This document shows positions 50,716 to 59,798 of a stretch of DNA of 64,000 nucleotides, piece by piece. The stretch is from contig NZ_JAMQYE010000001.1 of assembly GCF_023721795.1 (NCBI RefSeq), positions 1,550,001 through 1,614,000 on the forward strand. The letters run 5' to 3'. This stretch comes from Zeimonas sediminis. Lineage in GTDB: Bacteria; Pseudomonadota; Gammaproteobacteria; Burkholderiales; Burkholderiaceae_E. A program made the translations under genes and the position numbers. The notes beneath the pieces are model-generated. The model was not told the DNA's origin. It did not search any database and saw only the letters and a program-made list of their open reading frames with translations. The stretch's first letter is position 1; every line of letters starts with the position of its first letter.

Positions 50716-50811
50716 GCCGCCCATCCCCTTCCACCCCCTCTCCCTGCCAAAAAATAACGAAAGATCACGCCATTTTTGAAGAGGATAAAGACAGATTGCA
50801 GACGACTACAT

Positions 50812-50840
50812 TTGCATAAATACAACATACCTGCGATAAT
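50812..50840 (+). promoter_or_regulatory. Promoter of the NAGGN osmolyte operon
   Basis: TTGCAT (50812-50817), a 17-base spacer and GATAAT (50835-50840) preceded by TGC, an extended -10. It lies in a strikingly AT-rich island (about 50750-50845) in this GC-rich genome, ending 41 bases before the asnO ATG. The AT-rich island may also hold regulator or H-NS-like sites. Confidence 0.5.
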
Positions 50841-50881
50841 CCTCAGGCTCCACCCACCAGACACAGCGAGGCAATCCACTC

Positions 50882-52654
50882 ATGTGCGGATTTGCGGGTG
50901 AAGCCCGCTTCGACTCTTCTGCTGCCGATATCGGCACCGTCGCCCGGATGGGCGAGGTCCTGCAACCCCGCGGTCCCGACGCCTCCGGCGCCTTCCAGCA
51001 GGGCGGCATCGCGCTCGCCCACCGCCGGCTGCGGATCATCGACCTGTCCGAGAACGCGCAGCAGCCGATGACCGACCCCTCGCTCGGGCTCACGGTCGCC
51101 TTCAACGGCTGCATCTACAACTACCGGGAACTGAGACGCGAGCTGGAGGCCCTCGACTACCGCTTCTTCTCCGATGGCGACACGGAAGTGGTGCTCAAGA
51201 GCTTTCACGCCTGGGGGCGCGACTGCGTCAGCCGGTTCCACGGCATGTTCGCGTTCGCGATGTTCGAGCGCGACAGCGGCCGGCTCACGCTGGCACGCGA
51301 CCGCTTCGGCATCAAGCCGCTCTACCTGGCCGAACGCGCGGGGCGGCTGCGCTTCGCTTCGTCGCTGCCGGCGCTGCTGGCGGGGGGCGAGGTCGACACC
51401 GCGATCGACCCGGCCGCGCTGCACCACTACATGAGCTGGCACGCGGTCGTGCCGCCGCCGATGACCATCCTGGCCGGCATTCGCAAGCTGCCGCCCGCCA
51501 CCGTGGCCACCTGGGACGCCGAGGGCCGGTGCGAGACGAACCGCTTCTGGGGGCTGAAGGTGCAGGCCGACCCGGCGCTGGCCGCGCTGCCCGCCGAAGA
51601 GCGCGAGCGGCTCACCGAAGACGCGCTGCGCACCGCGGTGCGCCGCCGCATGGTGGCCGACGTCCCGGTCGGCGTGCTGCTGTCGGGCGGCGTCGACTCC
51701 AGCCTGATCGTCGCGCTGCTGGCCGAGGCCGGCCAGCACGACCTGCGCACCTTCTCGATCGGCTTCGAGGCCGCCGGCGGCGAATCGGGCGACGAGTTCG
51801 TCTACTCCGACATGGTCGCGAAGCGCTTCGCCACGAAGCACACGCAGATCCGGATCCCGACCTCCGAGCTGATGGGCGCACTGCCGGGAACCATCGCCGC
51901 GATGAGCGAGCCGATGGTCAGCTACGACAACGTCGCGTTCTACCTGCTGTCGCGCGAGGTCTCGAAGCACCTGAAGGTGGTGCAGAGCGGCCAGGGCGCG
52001 GACGAGGTCTTCGCCGGGTACCACTGGTACCCGAAGCTGGCGGCCAGCACCGAGCCGACCGCCGACTACGCGCGCGCCTTCTTCGACCGCGACCACGCCG
52101 AGTACCTGGCCACCGTGGGCGAGGCCTTCGCCACCGACGACCACAGCCGGGCCTTCCTCGAACGCGAGTTCGCCGCCGGCCACGGCGGCAGCGCGGTCGA
52201 GAAGGCGCTGCACCTGGACACCACCGTGATGCTGGCCGACGACCCGGTCAAGCGCGTCGACAACATGACGATGGCCTGGGGCCTCGAGGCCCGGGTGCCC
52301 TTCCTGGACCACGAACTGGTCGAGCTGGCCGGCCGGCTGCCTGCGGCGGACAAGCTCGGCGACGGCGGCAAGGGCGTGCTGAAATCGATCGCGCGCCGGC
52401 TGGTGCCGCGCGAGGTCGTCGACCGGCCGAAGGGCTATTTCCCGGTGCCCATCCTCAAGTACATCGACGGGCCGGTGCTCGAAATGGTGCGCGACGCGCT
52501 CGGCAGCCGCGCCGCCCGCGAGCGCGGCCTGTTCCGGCCCGACGCGGTCGCGAAGCTGCTGGCCGCGCCGTCGGACCACATCACCCCGCTGCGCGGCTCC
52601 AAGCTCTGGCAGGTCGCGCTGCTCGAACTCTGGCTGCAGGCCCGCGGCCTGTGA
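50882..52654 (+). CDS. asnO: N-acetylglutaminylglutamine amidotransferase (AsnB-like)
   Basis: 590 residues. Class II glutamine amidotransferase: Cys2 nucleophile (MCGFAGEARF), AFNGCIYNYRELR and FHGMFAFAMF. The C-terminal synthetase domain has the P-loop VLLSGGVDSSL and VVQSGQGADEVFAGYHWYPKLA, the latter as in the NAGGN subfamily. It amidates N-acetylglutaminylglutamine to the neutral osmolyte NAGGN using glutamine and ATP. The two following genes encode the dipeptide synthetase and an associated peptidase, so the assignment is secure by context. A GAGG ribosome site lies about 10 bases upstream. Confidence 0.92.
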   Translation: MCGFAGEARFDSSAADIGTVARMGEVLQPRGPDASGAFQQGGIALAHRRLRIIDLSENAQQPMTDPSLGLTVAFNGCIYNYRELRRELEALDYRFFSDGDTEVVLKSFHAWGRDCVSRFHGMFAFAMFERDSGRLTLARDRFGIKPLYLAERAGRLRFASSLPALLAGGEVDTAIDPAALHHYMSWHAVVPPPMTILAGIRKLPPATVATWDAEGRCETNRFWGLKVQADPALAALPAEERERLTEDALRTAVRRRMVADVPVGVLLSGGVDSSLIVALLAEAGQHDLRTFSIGFEAAGGESGDEFVYSDMVAKRFATKHTQIRIPTSELMGALPGTIAAMSEPMVSYDNVAFYLLSREVSKHLKVVQSGQGADEVFAGYHWYPKLAASTEPTADYARAFFDRDHAEYLATVGEAFATDDHSRAFLEREFAAGHGGSAVEKALHLDTTVMLADDPVKRVDNMTMAWGLEARVPFLDHELVELAGRLPAADKLGDGGKGVLKSIARRLVPREVVDRPKGYFPVPILKYIDGPVLEMVRDALGSRAARERGLFRPDAVAKLLAAPSDHITPLRGSKLWQVALLELWLQARGL

Positions 52655-52692
52655 GCCCGAACGGCCGCGGCCCACGCGGCAAGGAGAGACCG

Positions 52693-54438
52693 ATGACACG
52701 CACTGCCAGCGTCGACGATCGCGACCCGATGGACCCGGTCCGGATGGCCTCGCTGAAGCACTGGGGCGAGTTGCCCGCGGGCACCGGCGAGCGGATGACC
52801 GACGAAGCCACGGTCGACTGCGGCTGGGGCCGGCTGATCTTCGGCCAGACCTTCGCATCGCCCGAGCGGCTGGCCGACGAGATCCGCCGCGAGGAGCCCG
52901 GCCGGCGCGACGTCGCGCTGTACATCCGCGACCCGCACGTCGTGATCGCGCTGGCCCCGCAGCAGCTCTTCCTGGACCCCTCGCACACCTTCAGGCTTGC
53001 GCTGCGCGGGGCGGAGATCGACGCCAGCCCCGTGCCGGGCGTCGCGATCCGCGAGGCCCGGCCCGACGACGAAGCGCAGGTCAACAGGATCTACCTGTCG
53101 CGCTCGATGGTGCCGGTTCGCGAGGGCTTCCTGGCCCGCGCGAAGGACGATCCCGCGGTGCTGCTGCTGGTGGCCGAGGACACCGACAGCGGCGCGATCC
53201 TCGGCGCCGTAACCGGCGTGGACCACGTCGCCGCCTGCAACGACCCTGACGGCGGCTCCAGCCTGTGGTCGCTGGCGGTCGACTCCCAGGGCACGCGGCC
53301 CGGCGTCGGCGAGGCGCTGGTGCGCGCGCTCGCGGCGCGCTTTCGCGAGCGCGGCCGCACCTGCATGGACCTGTCGGTGATGCACGACAACGCCGAGGCG
53401 ATCGCGCTCTACGAGAAGATCGGCTTCGAGCGGGTGCCGGTCTACTGCGTGAAGAACAAGAACCCGATCAACGAGAAGCTGTTCGTCGGGCCGGACAGTT
53501 TCGCCGGACTCAACGTGTACGCGCGAATCCTGGTCGACGAGGCCCGCCGCCGGGGCATCGGCGTCGAGGTGCTCGACGCCGAGCACGGCTATTTCCGGCT
53601 CTCGCACGGCGGCCGCACCGTCACCTGCCGGGAATCCCTGTCCGAGCTGACCACCGCGATCGCGATGAGTCGCTGCGACGACAAGCGCGTCACCCGCAAC
53701 GTTCTGACCGGCGCAGGCCTGCGGATGCCCGACCAGATCATCGCCGGCGACGACGAGTCGCTGCGCGCCTTCCTGGCGCGCCACGGCCGGGTCGTGGTCA
53801 AGCCGGCGCGGGGCGAGCAGGGCCACGGCGTGAAGGTCGACCTGCGCAGTCTCGACGAGGTGAAGGCCGCGGTCGACGAGGCGCGCCAGTACTGCGAGGA
53901 GGTCATCGTCGAGGAGCTCGTGCCGGGCGACGACCTGCGGATCGTGGTCATCGACTACCGCGTCGTCGCGGCGGCCACCCGCAAGCCGGCGCAGGTAGTC
54001 GGCGACGGCGAGAACACCGTGCGCACGCTGATCGAGAAGCAGAGCCGCCGCCGCCAGGCGGCCACCGGCGGCGAAAGCTCGATCCCGCTCGACGCCGAGA
54101 CCGAGCGCTGCGTGGTGGCCGGCGGCAGGACCATGGCCTCGGTGCTGGCGCCGGGCGAGGCCCTCGTCGTCCGCAAGACCGCCAACCTGCACACCGGCGG
54201 CACGATCCACGACGTGACCGGCGAGCTGAACCCCAGGCTCGCCGACGTCGCGGTGCGGGCGGCGCGCGCGCTGGACATCCCGGTCGTCGGCTTCGACTTC
54301 ATGGTGCCCGACGTGGCGGGCGACGAGTACGCGATCATCGAGGCGAACGAGCGGCCGGGCCTGGCCAATCACGAGCCGCAGCCCACCGCCGAGCGCTTCG
54401 TCGACCTGCTGTTTCCCCAGACCAGGACCGAACAATGA
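52693..54438 (+). CDS. ngs: N-acetylglutaminylglutamine synthetase (GNAT plus ATP-grasp)
   Basis: 581 residues. A GNAT acetyltransferase domain (about 115-265) has IREARPDDEAQVNRIYLSRS and VDSQGTRPGVGEALVRALAARF. The ATP-grasp ligase domain (about 285-575) has HGRVVVKPARGEQGHGVKVDL and ends FDFMVPDVAGDEYAIIEANERPGL. It acetylates glutamine and joins it to a second glutamine at the cost of ATP. A strong ribosome site (aaggaga) precedes the ATG at 52693. The central gene of the NAGGN operon, coupled by ATGA to the peptidase gene. Confidence 0.92.
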   Translation: MTRTASVDDRDPMDPVRMASLKHWGELPAGTGERMTDEATVDCGWGRLIFGQTFASPERLADEIRREEPGRRDVALYIRDPHVVIALAPQQLFLDPSHTFRLALRGAEIDASPVPGVAIREARPDDEAQVNRIYLSRSMVPVREGFLARAKDDPAVLLLVAEDTDSGAILGAVTGVDHVAACNDPDGGSSLWSLAVDSQGTRPGVGEALVRALAARFRERGRTCMDLSVMHDNAEAIALYEKIGFERVPVYCVKNKNPINEKLFVGPDSFAGLNVYARILVDEARRRGIGVEVLDAEHGYFRLSHGGRTVTCRESLSELTTAIAMSRCDDKRVTRNVLTGAGLRMPDQIIAGDDESLRAFLARHGRVVVKPARGEQGHGVKVDLRSLDEVKAAVDEARQYCEEVIVEELVPGDDLRIVVIDYRVVAAATRKPAQVVGDGENTVRTLIEKQSRRRQAATGGESSIPLDAETERCVVAGGRTMASVLAPGEALVVRKTANLHTGGTIHDVTGELNPRLADVAVRAARALDIPVVGFDFMVPDVAGDEYAIIEANERPGLANHEPQPTAERFVDLLFPQTRTEQ

Positions 54439-55649
54439 CGAAGAATCCCCCCGAGACCCGCTCGGCGATCGACCGGGCCTACATGCTGGACATCCTGGGC
54501 AGGTTGCTCGCCACGCCGAGCCCCTCGGGCATGACCGACCAGATCGTGCTCACCGCCTGCCAGGAACTGGAGAAGCTCGGCATCCCGTACAGCCTGACCC
54601 GGCGCGGCGCGATCCGCGCCGACCTGGAGGGCGCGCGGCACAGCCCGGACCGGGCGATCGTCGCGCACCTCGACACGCTGGGCGCGATGGTCAAGCAGCT
54701 CAAGCCGAACGGCCGGCTCGAGATCGTGCCGATCGGCCACTGGTCGGCGCGCTTCGCCGAGGGCGCGCGCGTGACCGTCTACGGCGACGAAGGCCGCCAT
54801 TTCCGCGGAACGATCCTGCCGCTGAAGGCCTCGGGCCACACCTACAACGAGGGGATCGACACGCAGCCGGTCGGCTGGGAGCACGTGGAACTGCGGCTCG
54901 ACGAGCGCAGCCACTGCATCGACGACCTCGTGAATCTCGGCGTGAACATCGGCGACACGATCTCGATCGACGCGCAACCCGAGTTCTGCGACAACGGCTT
55001 CATCAACTCGCGCCACATCGACGACAAGGCCGGCGTGGCCGCGCTGCTGGCGGTCGCCAAGGCCTGCCGCGACAACGAGGCGCGGCTGCCGGTCGATTGC
55101 CACCTGCTGTTCACGATCTCTGAAGAGACCGGGGTGGGCGCCTCGCACATCCTGCACGGCGACGTTGCCGAGCTGGTGTCGATCGACAACGGCACGATCG
55201 CCCCGGGCCAGAACACCTGCGAATACGGCGTCACGATCTCGATGCAGGACTCGTCCGGCCCCTTCGACTGGCACCTGACGCGCCACCTGCTGGGGCTGGC
55301 CCGCGAGAACCGGATCGAGCACAGCCGCGACGTGTTCCGCTACTACCGCAGCGACGCGGCGGCCGCGGTCGAGGCCGGCAACGACATCCGCACCGCGCTG
55401 GTCTGCTTCGCGCTCGACGCCTCGCACGGCTACGAGCGCACGCACGTCGACTCGCTGATGGCGCTGGCCGACCTGCTCTACGCCTACGTGACCAGCGAGC
55501 CCCTGTTCCGGCGCGACGCGCTGCGCCTGGGCCCGGTGGCAGACTTCCCGACGCCGCCGCCGCCGCCCGAGCGGCCGTCGGACGACCCGGCAGTGGCCGA
55601 CCAGGCGCCGCCGCGCCAGCCTGGTTCGGAGTTCCTGCCCAAGGGCTGA
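54435..55649 (+). CDS. NAGGN-system M42-family metallopeptidase
   Basis: 404 residues. Zinc ligands and catalytic residues of M42 aminopeptidases: AHLDTLG (His78, Asp80), RHIDDKAGV, SEETGVG with the general-base Glu, SIDNG and a late His (DASHGYERTH). The third gene of the NAGGN operon, probably hydrolysing NAGGN or its dipeptide when osmotic stress is relieved (inference from context). The C-terminal 40 residues are a Pro-rich tail (TPPPPPPERPSDDPAVAD...) not needed for catalysis. Confidence 0.9.
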   Translation: MTKNPPETRSAIDRAYMLDILGRLLATPSPSGMTDQIVLTACQELEKLGIPYSLTRRGAIRADLEGARHSPDRAIVAHLDTLGAMVKQLKPNGRLEIVPIGHWSARFAEGARVTVYGDEGRHFRGTILPLKASGHTYNEGIDTQPVGWEHVELRLDERSHCIDDLVNLGVNIGDTISIDAQPEFCDNGFINSRHIDDKAGVAALLAVAKACRDNEARLPVDCHLLFTISEETGVGASHILHGDVAELVSIDNGTIAPGQNTCEYGVTISMQDSSGPFDWHLTRHLLGLARENRIEHSRDVFRYYRSDAAAAVEAGNDIRTALVCFALDASHGYERTHVDSLMALADLLYAYVTSEPLFRRDALRLGPVADFPTPPPPPERPSDDPAVADQAPPRQPGSEFLPKG

Positions 55650-55710
55650 CGAACGGAACGGCGCCTGGAACCTCGCCGCGCCACGCGGGGCTGGCCGGCG
55701 TCCACCGCGT

Positions 55711-56379
55711 TCAGCCGCCTCGCGCCTGCTCGAACGCGGAAACGAGCGCGTCCGCGCCCTGCGCGCCGCTCACCCCGAGCTTGCCGTCGATGACGAAGAA
55801 GGGCACGCCGCTCACGCCCAGCCGGCGCGCCTCGGTGTCGCCGAGTGCCGCTTGCTGCGCCCCTTCACCGTCGAGCGCCTCACGGATGGCCTCGTCCGAC
55901 AATCCGGCCTCGCGCGCGAGAGCCTCGAGCGTGTCGCGCGCGGTCAGGTCGGCGCCCTCCATGAAGTAGGCGCGGAACAGCCGCTCCACGACCGCCTGCT
56001 GCGCCTCGCCATGCGCCGCACCGACCAGCGCGTGCGCGCGCAGCGTGTTCGGCTGCCGCGCGATCTTCTCGAATTCGGGCGCGAGCCCGACCGCCCGGGC
56101 CGCCGCGCCGACCCGCTGGTAGATCGACGACGGATCCGGCGTGCCGAACTTCATCCGCAGGTAGTCGGCGCGCGCGACCCCCTCCTCGGGGAGGTCGGGA
56201 TTCAGCTGGAACGGGTGCCAGCGCACCAGCGGCTCGGGCGCGCCCGGGTGCGCCTCGCGCCAGCGCGCGAGCGCCGCCTCGAGCTGGCGCTTGCCCACGT
56301 AGCACCACGGGCAGACGACGTCGGAAATCACGTCGACCCGCAGCGCCTCGCCGGCAGGTTCGAGTATCGGGTTGTCCAT
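55711..56379 (-). CDS. DsbA-family oxidoreductase (FrnE-like)
   Basis: 222 residues and no signal peptide, so cytoplasmic. The thioredoxin-fold active site is ISDVVCPWCYVGKRQL with Cys23-Pro-Trp-Cys26. The inserted helical domain has RMKFGTPDPSSIYQRVG and FRAYFMEGADLTARDTL, and cis-Pro lies in GVSGVPFFVI. FrnE-type proteins are linked to disulfide exchange, polyketide tailoring or oxidative stress; the partner is unknown. The last gene of a three-gene minus operon (DUF2062, TRIC, DsbA). Confidence 0.88.
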   Translation of the reverse strand: MDNPILEPAGEALRVDVISDVVCPWCYVGKRQLEAALARWREAHPGAPEPLVRWHPFQLNPDLPEEGVARADYLRMKFGTPDPSSIYQRVGAAARAVGLAPEFEKIARQPNTLRAHALVGAAHGEAQQAVVERLFRAYFMEGADLTARDTLEALAREAGLSDEAIREALDGEGAQQAALGDTEARRLGVSGVPFFVIDGKLGVSGAQGADALVSAFEQARGG

Positions 56380-56393
56380 CGCCTTCTCCTTGT

Positions 56394-57035
56394 TCAGCTG
56401 CGTTCGGCCCAGCCTGGCACCCGCCAGCCGCGCGCGAGCGCGAACAGCCGCAGGCCGGCAGTGACCACGATGCCGACCGACAGGGCCGGCCAGCCGGGGC
56501 CCGTGACCGACGCCACCGCCAGGAATGCCCAGGCGCCGGCGAAGGAACAGACCGCGTAGGGCCGATGATCGCTGAAGATCGCCGGCACCTCGTTGCACAG
56601 CACGTCGCGCATCACCCCGCCGAACACGCCGGTGACCACCCCCATCAGCGCGCAGACGATGGCCGGCTGCCCCATCTCCCACGCCAGGCCGGCGCCCGAG
56701 GCGCTGAACAGGCCGAGTCCGAGCGCGTCGGCCCACAGCATCGGCCGGGCCGACGGCGAAAGGTGCGTCGCCCGCAAGCCGGCCAGGCCCGCCGCGACCA
56801 GCGCGAGGACCGCCCACACGTATTCGCTGTGCTGCACCCAGAAGAAGGGCCGGCGGTCGAGGAGGATGTCGCGCAGCGTGCCGCCGCCGAAGGCGGCGAA
56901 GAAGGTGACCGCGGCCACGCCGACCACGTCCATGCGCTTGCGCGCGGCCTCGATGAAGCCCGACAGCGCGAAGGCCAGCGTGCCGGCGACCTCGATCGCG
57001 GTCAGGACCCAGTCGACCCTGACGGCCGGCGTCAC
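56394..57035 (-). CDS. Trimeric intracellular cation (TRIC)-like channel family protein (UPF0126, YicG type)
   Basis: 213 residues with seven hydrophobic segments. Two tandem copies of the family motif are visible: FFAAFGGGTLRDILLDRRPFFW and VTGVFGGVMRDVLCNEVPAIF, the GGxxRD hallmark of bacterial TRIC proteins. The start is a GTG at 57035 that overlaps the stop of the upstream gene (GTGA), so translation is coupled. Prokaryotic TRIC homologues conduct K+ and possibly other cations; some family members are linked to glycine transport (inferred from the family). Confidence 0.84.
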   Translation of the reverse strand: MTPAVRVDWVLTAIEVAGTLAFALSGFIEAARKRMDVVGVAAVTFFAAFGGGTLRDILLDRRPFFWVQHSEYVWAVLALVAAGLAGLRATHLSPSARPMLWADALGLGLFSASGAGLAWEMGQPAIVCALMGVVTGVFGGVMRDVLCNEVPAIFSDHRPYAVCSFAGAWAFLAVASVTGPGWPALSVGIVVTAGLRLFALARGWRVPGWAERS

Positions 57036-57601
57036 GCGCCGGCCCGCAACCGCTGCGGACGCCGCCGCTTGATGAGGACGGCCATTCGCCAGACGAACAG
57101 CGTGCCGAAGTAGGAGACGATCGACAGCGTGACGGCCATGATGCCCAGGCCCAGGAACAGCGGCTTGCCGTAGGCGGCCATCTGCGTCCAGACATCGGAC
57201 AGCCAGGCGCCGATGCCCGACGCAGCGTGCTCCAGCGCCGGCGTGACTGCGTGCACCAGCGCGGGATCGAGGTCCGCCGCGGTGGCCGGCCCGGCGTGCC
57301 CGAGCAGGAAACCGCCCAACCGGTAGGCAGCGTAGTAGATCGGCGCGTAGGTGAACGGGTTGGACACCAGTGTGGCGATCGCCGACACGAGCAGGTTGGC
57401 CCGCGCGAAGAAGGCGCCGATCGCCGCGGCCGGAATCTGCGCGACCGGGATCATGAAGCCGAAGAAGACCCCGATCGCCACGCCGCGCGCCACCGCGCGC
57501 CGGTTCAGGTGCCAGAGGCCGGGCTCGTGCAGGCGCGGCCCGAGCCAGCGCAAGAACCTGTTGGCCTTGATGCTTTCCTCGGTAGGCAGGAACCTGCGCA
57601 A
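57032..57601 (-). CDS. DUF2062 membrane protein
   Basis: 189 residues if it begins at the TTG at 57601, which gives LRRFLPTEESIKANRFLRWLGPRLHEP, the usual N-terminus of this family. A GTG at 57739 would add about 46 unconserved residues. RRAVARGVAIGVFFGFMIPVAQIPAAAIGAFF followed by LVSAIATLVSNPFTYAPIYYAAYRLG is the DUF2062 core, and another TM helix is near the C-terminus. Function unknown. It is divergent from phhA and heads the operon. Confidence 0.75.
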   Translation of the reverse strand: MRRFLPTEESIKANRFLRWLGPRLHEPGLWHLNRRAVARGVAIGVFFGFMIPVAQIPAAAIGAFFARANLLVSAIATLVSNPFTYAPIYYAAYRLGGFLLGHAGPATAADLDPALVHAVTPALEHAASGIGAWLSDVWTQMAAYGKPLFLGLGIMAVTLSIVSYFGTLFVWRMAVLIKRRRPQRLRAGA

Positions 57602-57827
57602 GATGTTTCTCTCGGGTGTCTCGGGTCGCCGCGGCCGGGCTCCGGGCCAGGGGCGCCGGCTGCCCGCACGCCGCTGCGGGGGGAATCGGATCGTACAACT
57701 TTTCGTCGTGATTTCCCTGTGCGAAATGACAGGCGGCACGGTTTCGGGCGGTAGCCGGGCTGCGGCAGAATCGGGGCAGGCTCCCTGCCCGCGCCCGGCG
57801 CAGGTGCCCCGACTCGAGGAGCTGCCG

Positions 57828-58685
57828 ATGAACGAACCCGAGGATCCAGCGTCGCCCGCGGTCGACCGGTCCGGCTTCCTGGCCGACGTGGCCGCCCGGT
57901 CCACGCACGGGCTGCGCGGCGATTATTCCCGGATGCGCGCCGACTACACGGTCGAGCAGCGCTATGAGCTCTACACGCCTGCCCACCAGGACGTCTGGCG
58001 CCGGCTCTACGCCCGCCAGCACGAGCTGCTGCCCGGCAGGGCCTGCGAGGCCTTCGCCTCGGCGCTGGCTAGGCTGGACTTCGCCGACGCGATCCCGCGC
58101 TTCGACTCGGTCAACCAGCGCCTGCACGCCGCGACCCGCTGGCGGCTGGTGCCGGTGCCGGGCCTGCTGCCCGACGACGTCTTCTTCGGCCACCTCGCGA
58201 AGCGCCAGTTCCCCGTGACGGTCTGGATCCGCGAGCCCGAGGAATTCGACTACATCGTCGAGCCGGACATCTTCCACGACTTCTTCGGCCACGTGCCGAT
58301 GCTGTTCGACCCGCAGATCGCCGACTACCTTCAGGCCTACGGTCTGGGCGGCCTGAAGGCGCAGCGGCTGGGCGGCCTGAAGTACCTGGCCCGGCTCTAC
58401 TGGTACACGATCGAGTTCGGACTGGTCGCCGAGGCCGGCGGCGTGCGCGCCTACGGTGCCGGCATCCTGTCCTCGCCGGGCGAGATCCGCCACGCGGTCG
58501 ACGCGCCGGAGGTCCACCGCGAACGCTTCGACCTGATCCGGGTCATGCAGACGAAGTACCTGATCGACGACTTCCAGAAGGTCTACTTCGTGGTGGACTC
58601 CTTCGGCCAGCTGTTCGACGAGACCGCGCCCGATTTCTCGCTGTTGTATCGTGCGCTCGAGCGACTGCCGGAGCTCGAGCCCTGA
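57828..58685 (+). CDS. phhA: Phenylalanine 4-monooxygenase
   Basis: 285 residues. The single-domain bacterial aromatic amino acid hydroxylase. Iron ligands: His150 and His155 (IFHDFFGHVPML) and Glu196 (YTIEFGL). Pterin contacts lie around residues 115-130 (LPDDVFFGHLAKRQFPVT). It converts phenylalanine to tyrosine with tetrahydropterin and O2. No phhB (pterin carbinolamine dehydratase) is adjacent. The 227-base gap to the DUF2062 start holds no clear gene. The next gene is 81 bases downstream. Confidence 0.94.
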   Translation: MNEPEDPASPAVDRSGFLADVAARSTHGLRGDYSRMRADYTVEQRYELYTPAHQDVWRRLYARQHELLPGRACEAFASALARLDFADAIPRFDSVNQRLHAATRWRLVPVPGLLPDDVFFGHLAKRQFPVTVWIREPEEFDYIVEPDIFHDFFGHVPMLFDPQIADYLQAYGLGGLKAQRLGGLKYLARLYWYTIEFGLVAEAGGVRAYGAGILSSPGEIRHAVDAPEVHRERFDLIRVMQTKYLIDDFQKVYFVVDSFGQLFDETAPDFSLLYRALERLPELEP

Positions 58686-58766
58686 GCGGCGCGGGCCGCG
58701 CTGCGACAGCCTGCCCGCCCCCTGCCCCTCCTGCATCCACGGTCCCGACTTCCCCCCCCCGATGCC

Positions 58767-59714
58767 ATGCCGCTGAAAGTCCTCGACGCCGAAGCCACCG
58801 CCGCCGCGCTGCCCTGGGGCGGCCTCATCGACGCGCTGCGCGACATGCTCGCGCGCCGGCGCGCCGGTCGCACCCAATCGCCCGAACGGCTCGCGGTGCC
58901 GATCGCCGGGGGCACGCTGCTGGCGATGCCGGCCACCGACGGGGAATACGCTTCGACGAAGCTGGTGACCGTCTGCGCGGACAACGCAGCGCGCGGGCTG
59001 CCCACGTTGCTGGGCGAGGTGATCCTGATGCGCGCCGACACCGGCGAGCGGCTGCTGATGCTCGACGGGCCCACCGTCACCGCCCGGCGCACCGCGGCGA
59101 TGTCCGCGCTCGCGGCGATCGAGCTCGGTGCGGCCAGTCTTGCGGCGCCAGGCGACGGACCGGCGGGTGCTGCGCGTGACGACGGCCCCTCGATGCTGAT
59201 CGTGGGCAGCGGCGTGCAGGCGCAGGGACACCTCGAGGTGTTCACGCAGACGCTCGGCGTGAAGCGGGTGCGCGTGTCCTCGCGCACGCCGGAGAACGCG
59301 CGGGCCTTCGCCGCGCGCGCCCGCGCCGCCGGAATCGACTGCGAGGCGATCGCGAACCCGGGGCAGGCGCTGCGCGACGCTGACATCGTCGTCACCGGCA
59401 CGACTAGCCTCGCCCCGCTGTTCGACGACGATCCGGACTTCGGCGGTTTCGTGGCCGCGGTCGGCGCCTTCCGGCCCGAGATGTGCGAACTGCCGGCCGC
59501 GCTGGTGCGCCGTGCGCGCCTTTACATCGACGACAAGCCGGGCGGCCTGCACGAGGCCGGCGACTTCATCCAGGCGAAGATCGACTGGAAGCGCCTGACG
59601 GCGCTCGAGGACGCGATCGCCGACGGCGAGAAACCTGCCGGCGGGCCGGTGGTCTTCAAGAGCGTGGGCCAGGCGCTGTGGGACCTGGCGGCCTGCCGGC
59701 TTGCGATCGAGTAA
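58767..59714 (+). CDS. Ornithine cyclodeaminase / mu-crystallin family protein (possible delta1-pyrroline-2-carboxylate reductase)
   Basis: 315 residues. The Rossmann motif is MLIVGSGVQAQGHLEVFTQTLGVKRVRV (GSGVQAQGH), and the substrate region has ASTKLVTVCADNAARGLPTLLGEVILMRADTGERLLMLDG. The family includes ornithine cyclodeaminase, ketimine reductases and Delta1-pyrroline-2-carboxylate reductases. The branch with this short N-terminus more often reduces cyclic imines. The stop lies in the loop of a perfect 13-bp inverted repeat. Confidence 0.82.
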   Translation: MPLKVLDAEATAAALPWGGLIDALRDMLARRRAGRTQSPERLAVPIAGGTLLAMPATDGEYASTKLVTVCADNAARGLPTLLGEVILMRADTGERLLMLDGPTVTARRTAAMSALAAIELGAASLAAPGDGPAGAARDDGPSMLIVGSGVQAQGHLEVFTQTLGVKRVRVSSRTPENARAFAARARAAGIDCEAIANPGQALRDADIVVTGTTSLAPLFDDDPDFGGFVAAVGAFRPEMCELPAALVRRARLYIDDKPGGLHEAGDFIQAKIDWKRLTALEDAIADGEKPAGGPVVFKSVGQALWDLAACRLAIE

Positions 59715-59728
59715 TTCGATCGCAAGCC
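59698..59728. promoter_or_regulatory. 31-bp inverted repeat with an Ada-box match upstream of ada
   Basis: Perfect 13-bp arms GGCTTGCGATCGA and TCGATCGCAAGCC around gtaat. The stretch 59713-59725 is AAT-N6-GCAA, an exact match to the E. coli Ada box. It lies 74 bases before the ada ATG and also spans the end of the upstream gene, so it could instead be a terminator-like stem. A possible -10 (tagatt) lies at about 59756. Confidence 0.45.
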
Positions 59729-59798
59729 CCGGAGTGAAGCCGCGCGGGGGCTCGAATAGATTCTGTCCGTCGATCCATCGAATCCGGGAGGGACGGAA

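Noticed and set aside
50843-54435. Two long minus-strand open frames antisense to the NAGGN genes
   Set aside because: The plus-strand genes have complete catalytic motifs and ribosome sites; the antisense frames have neither.
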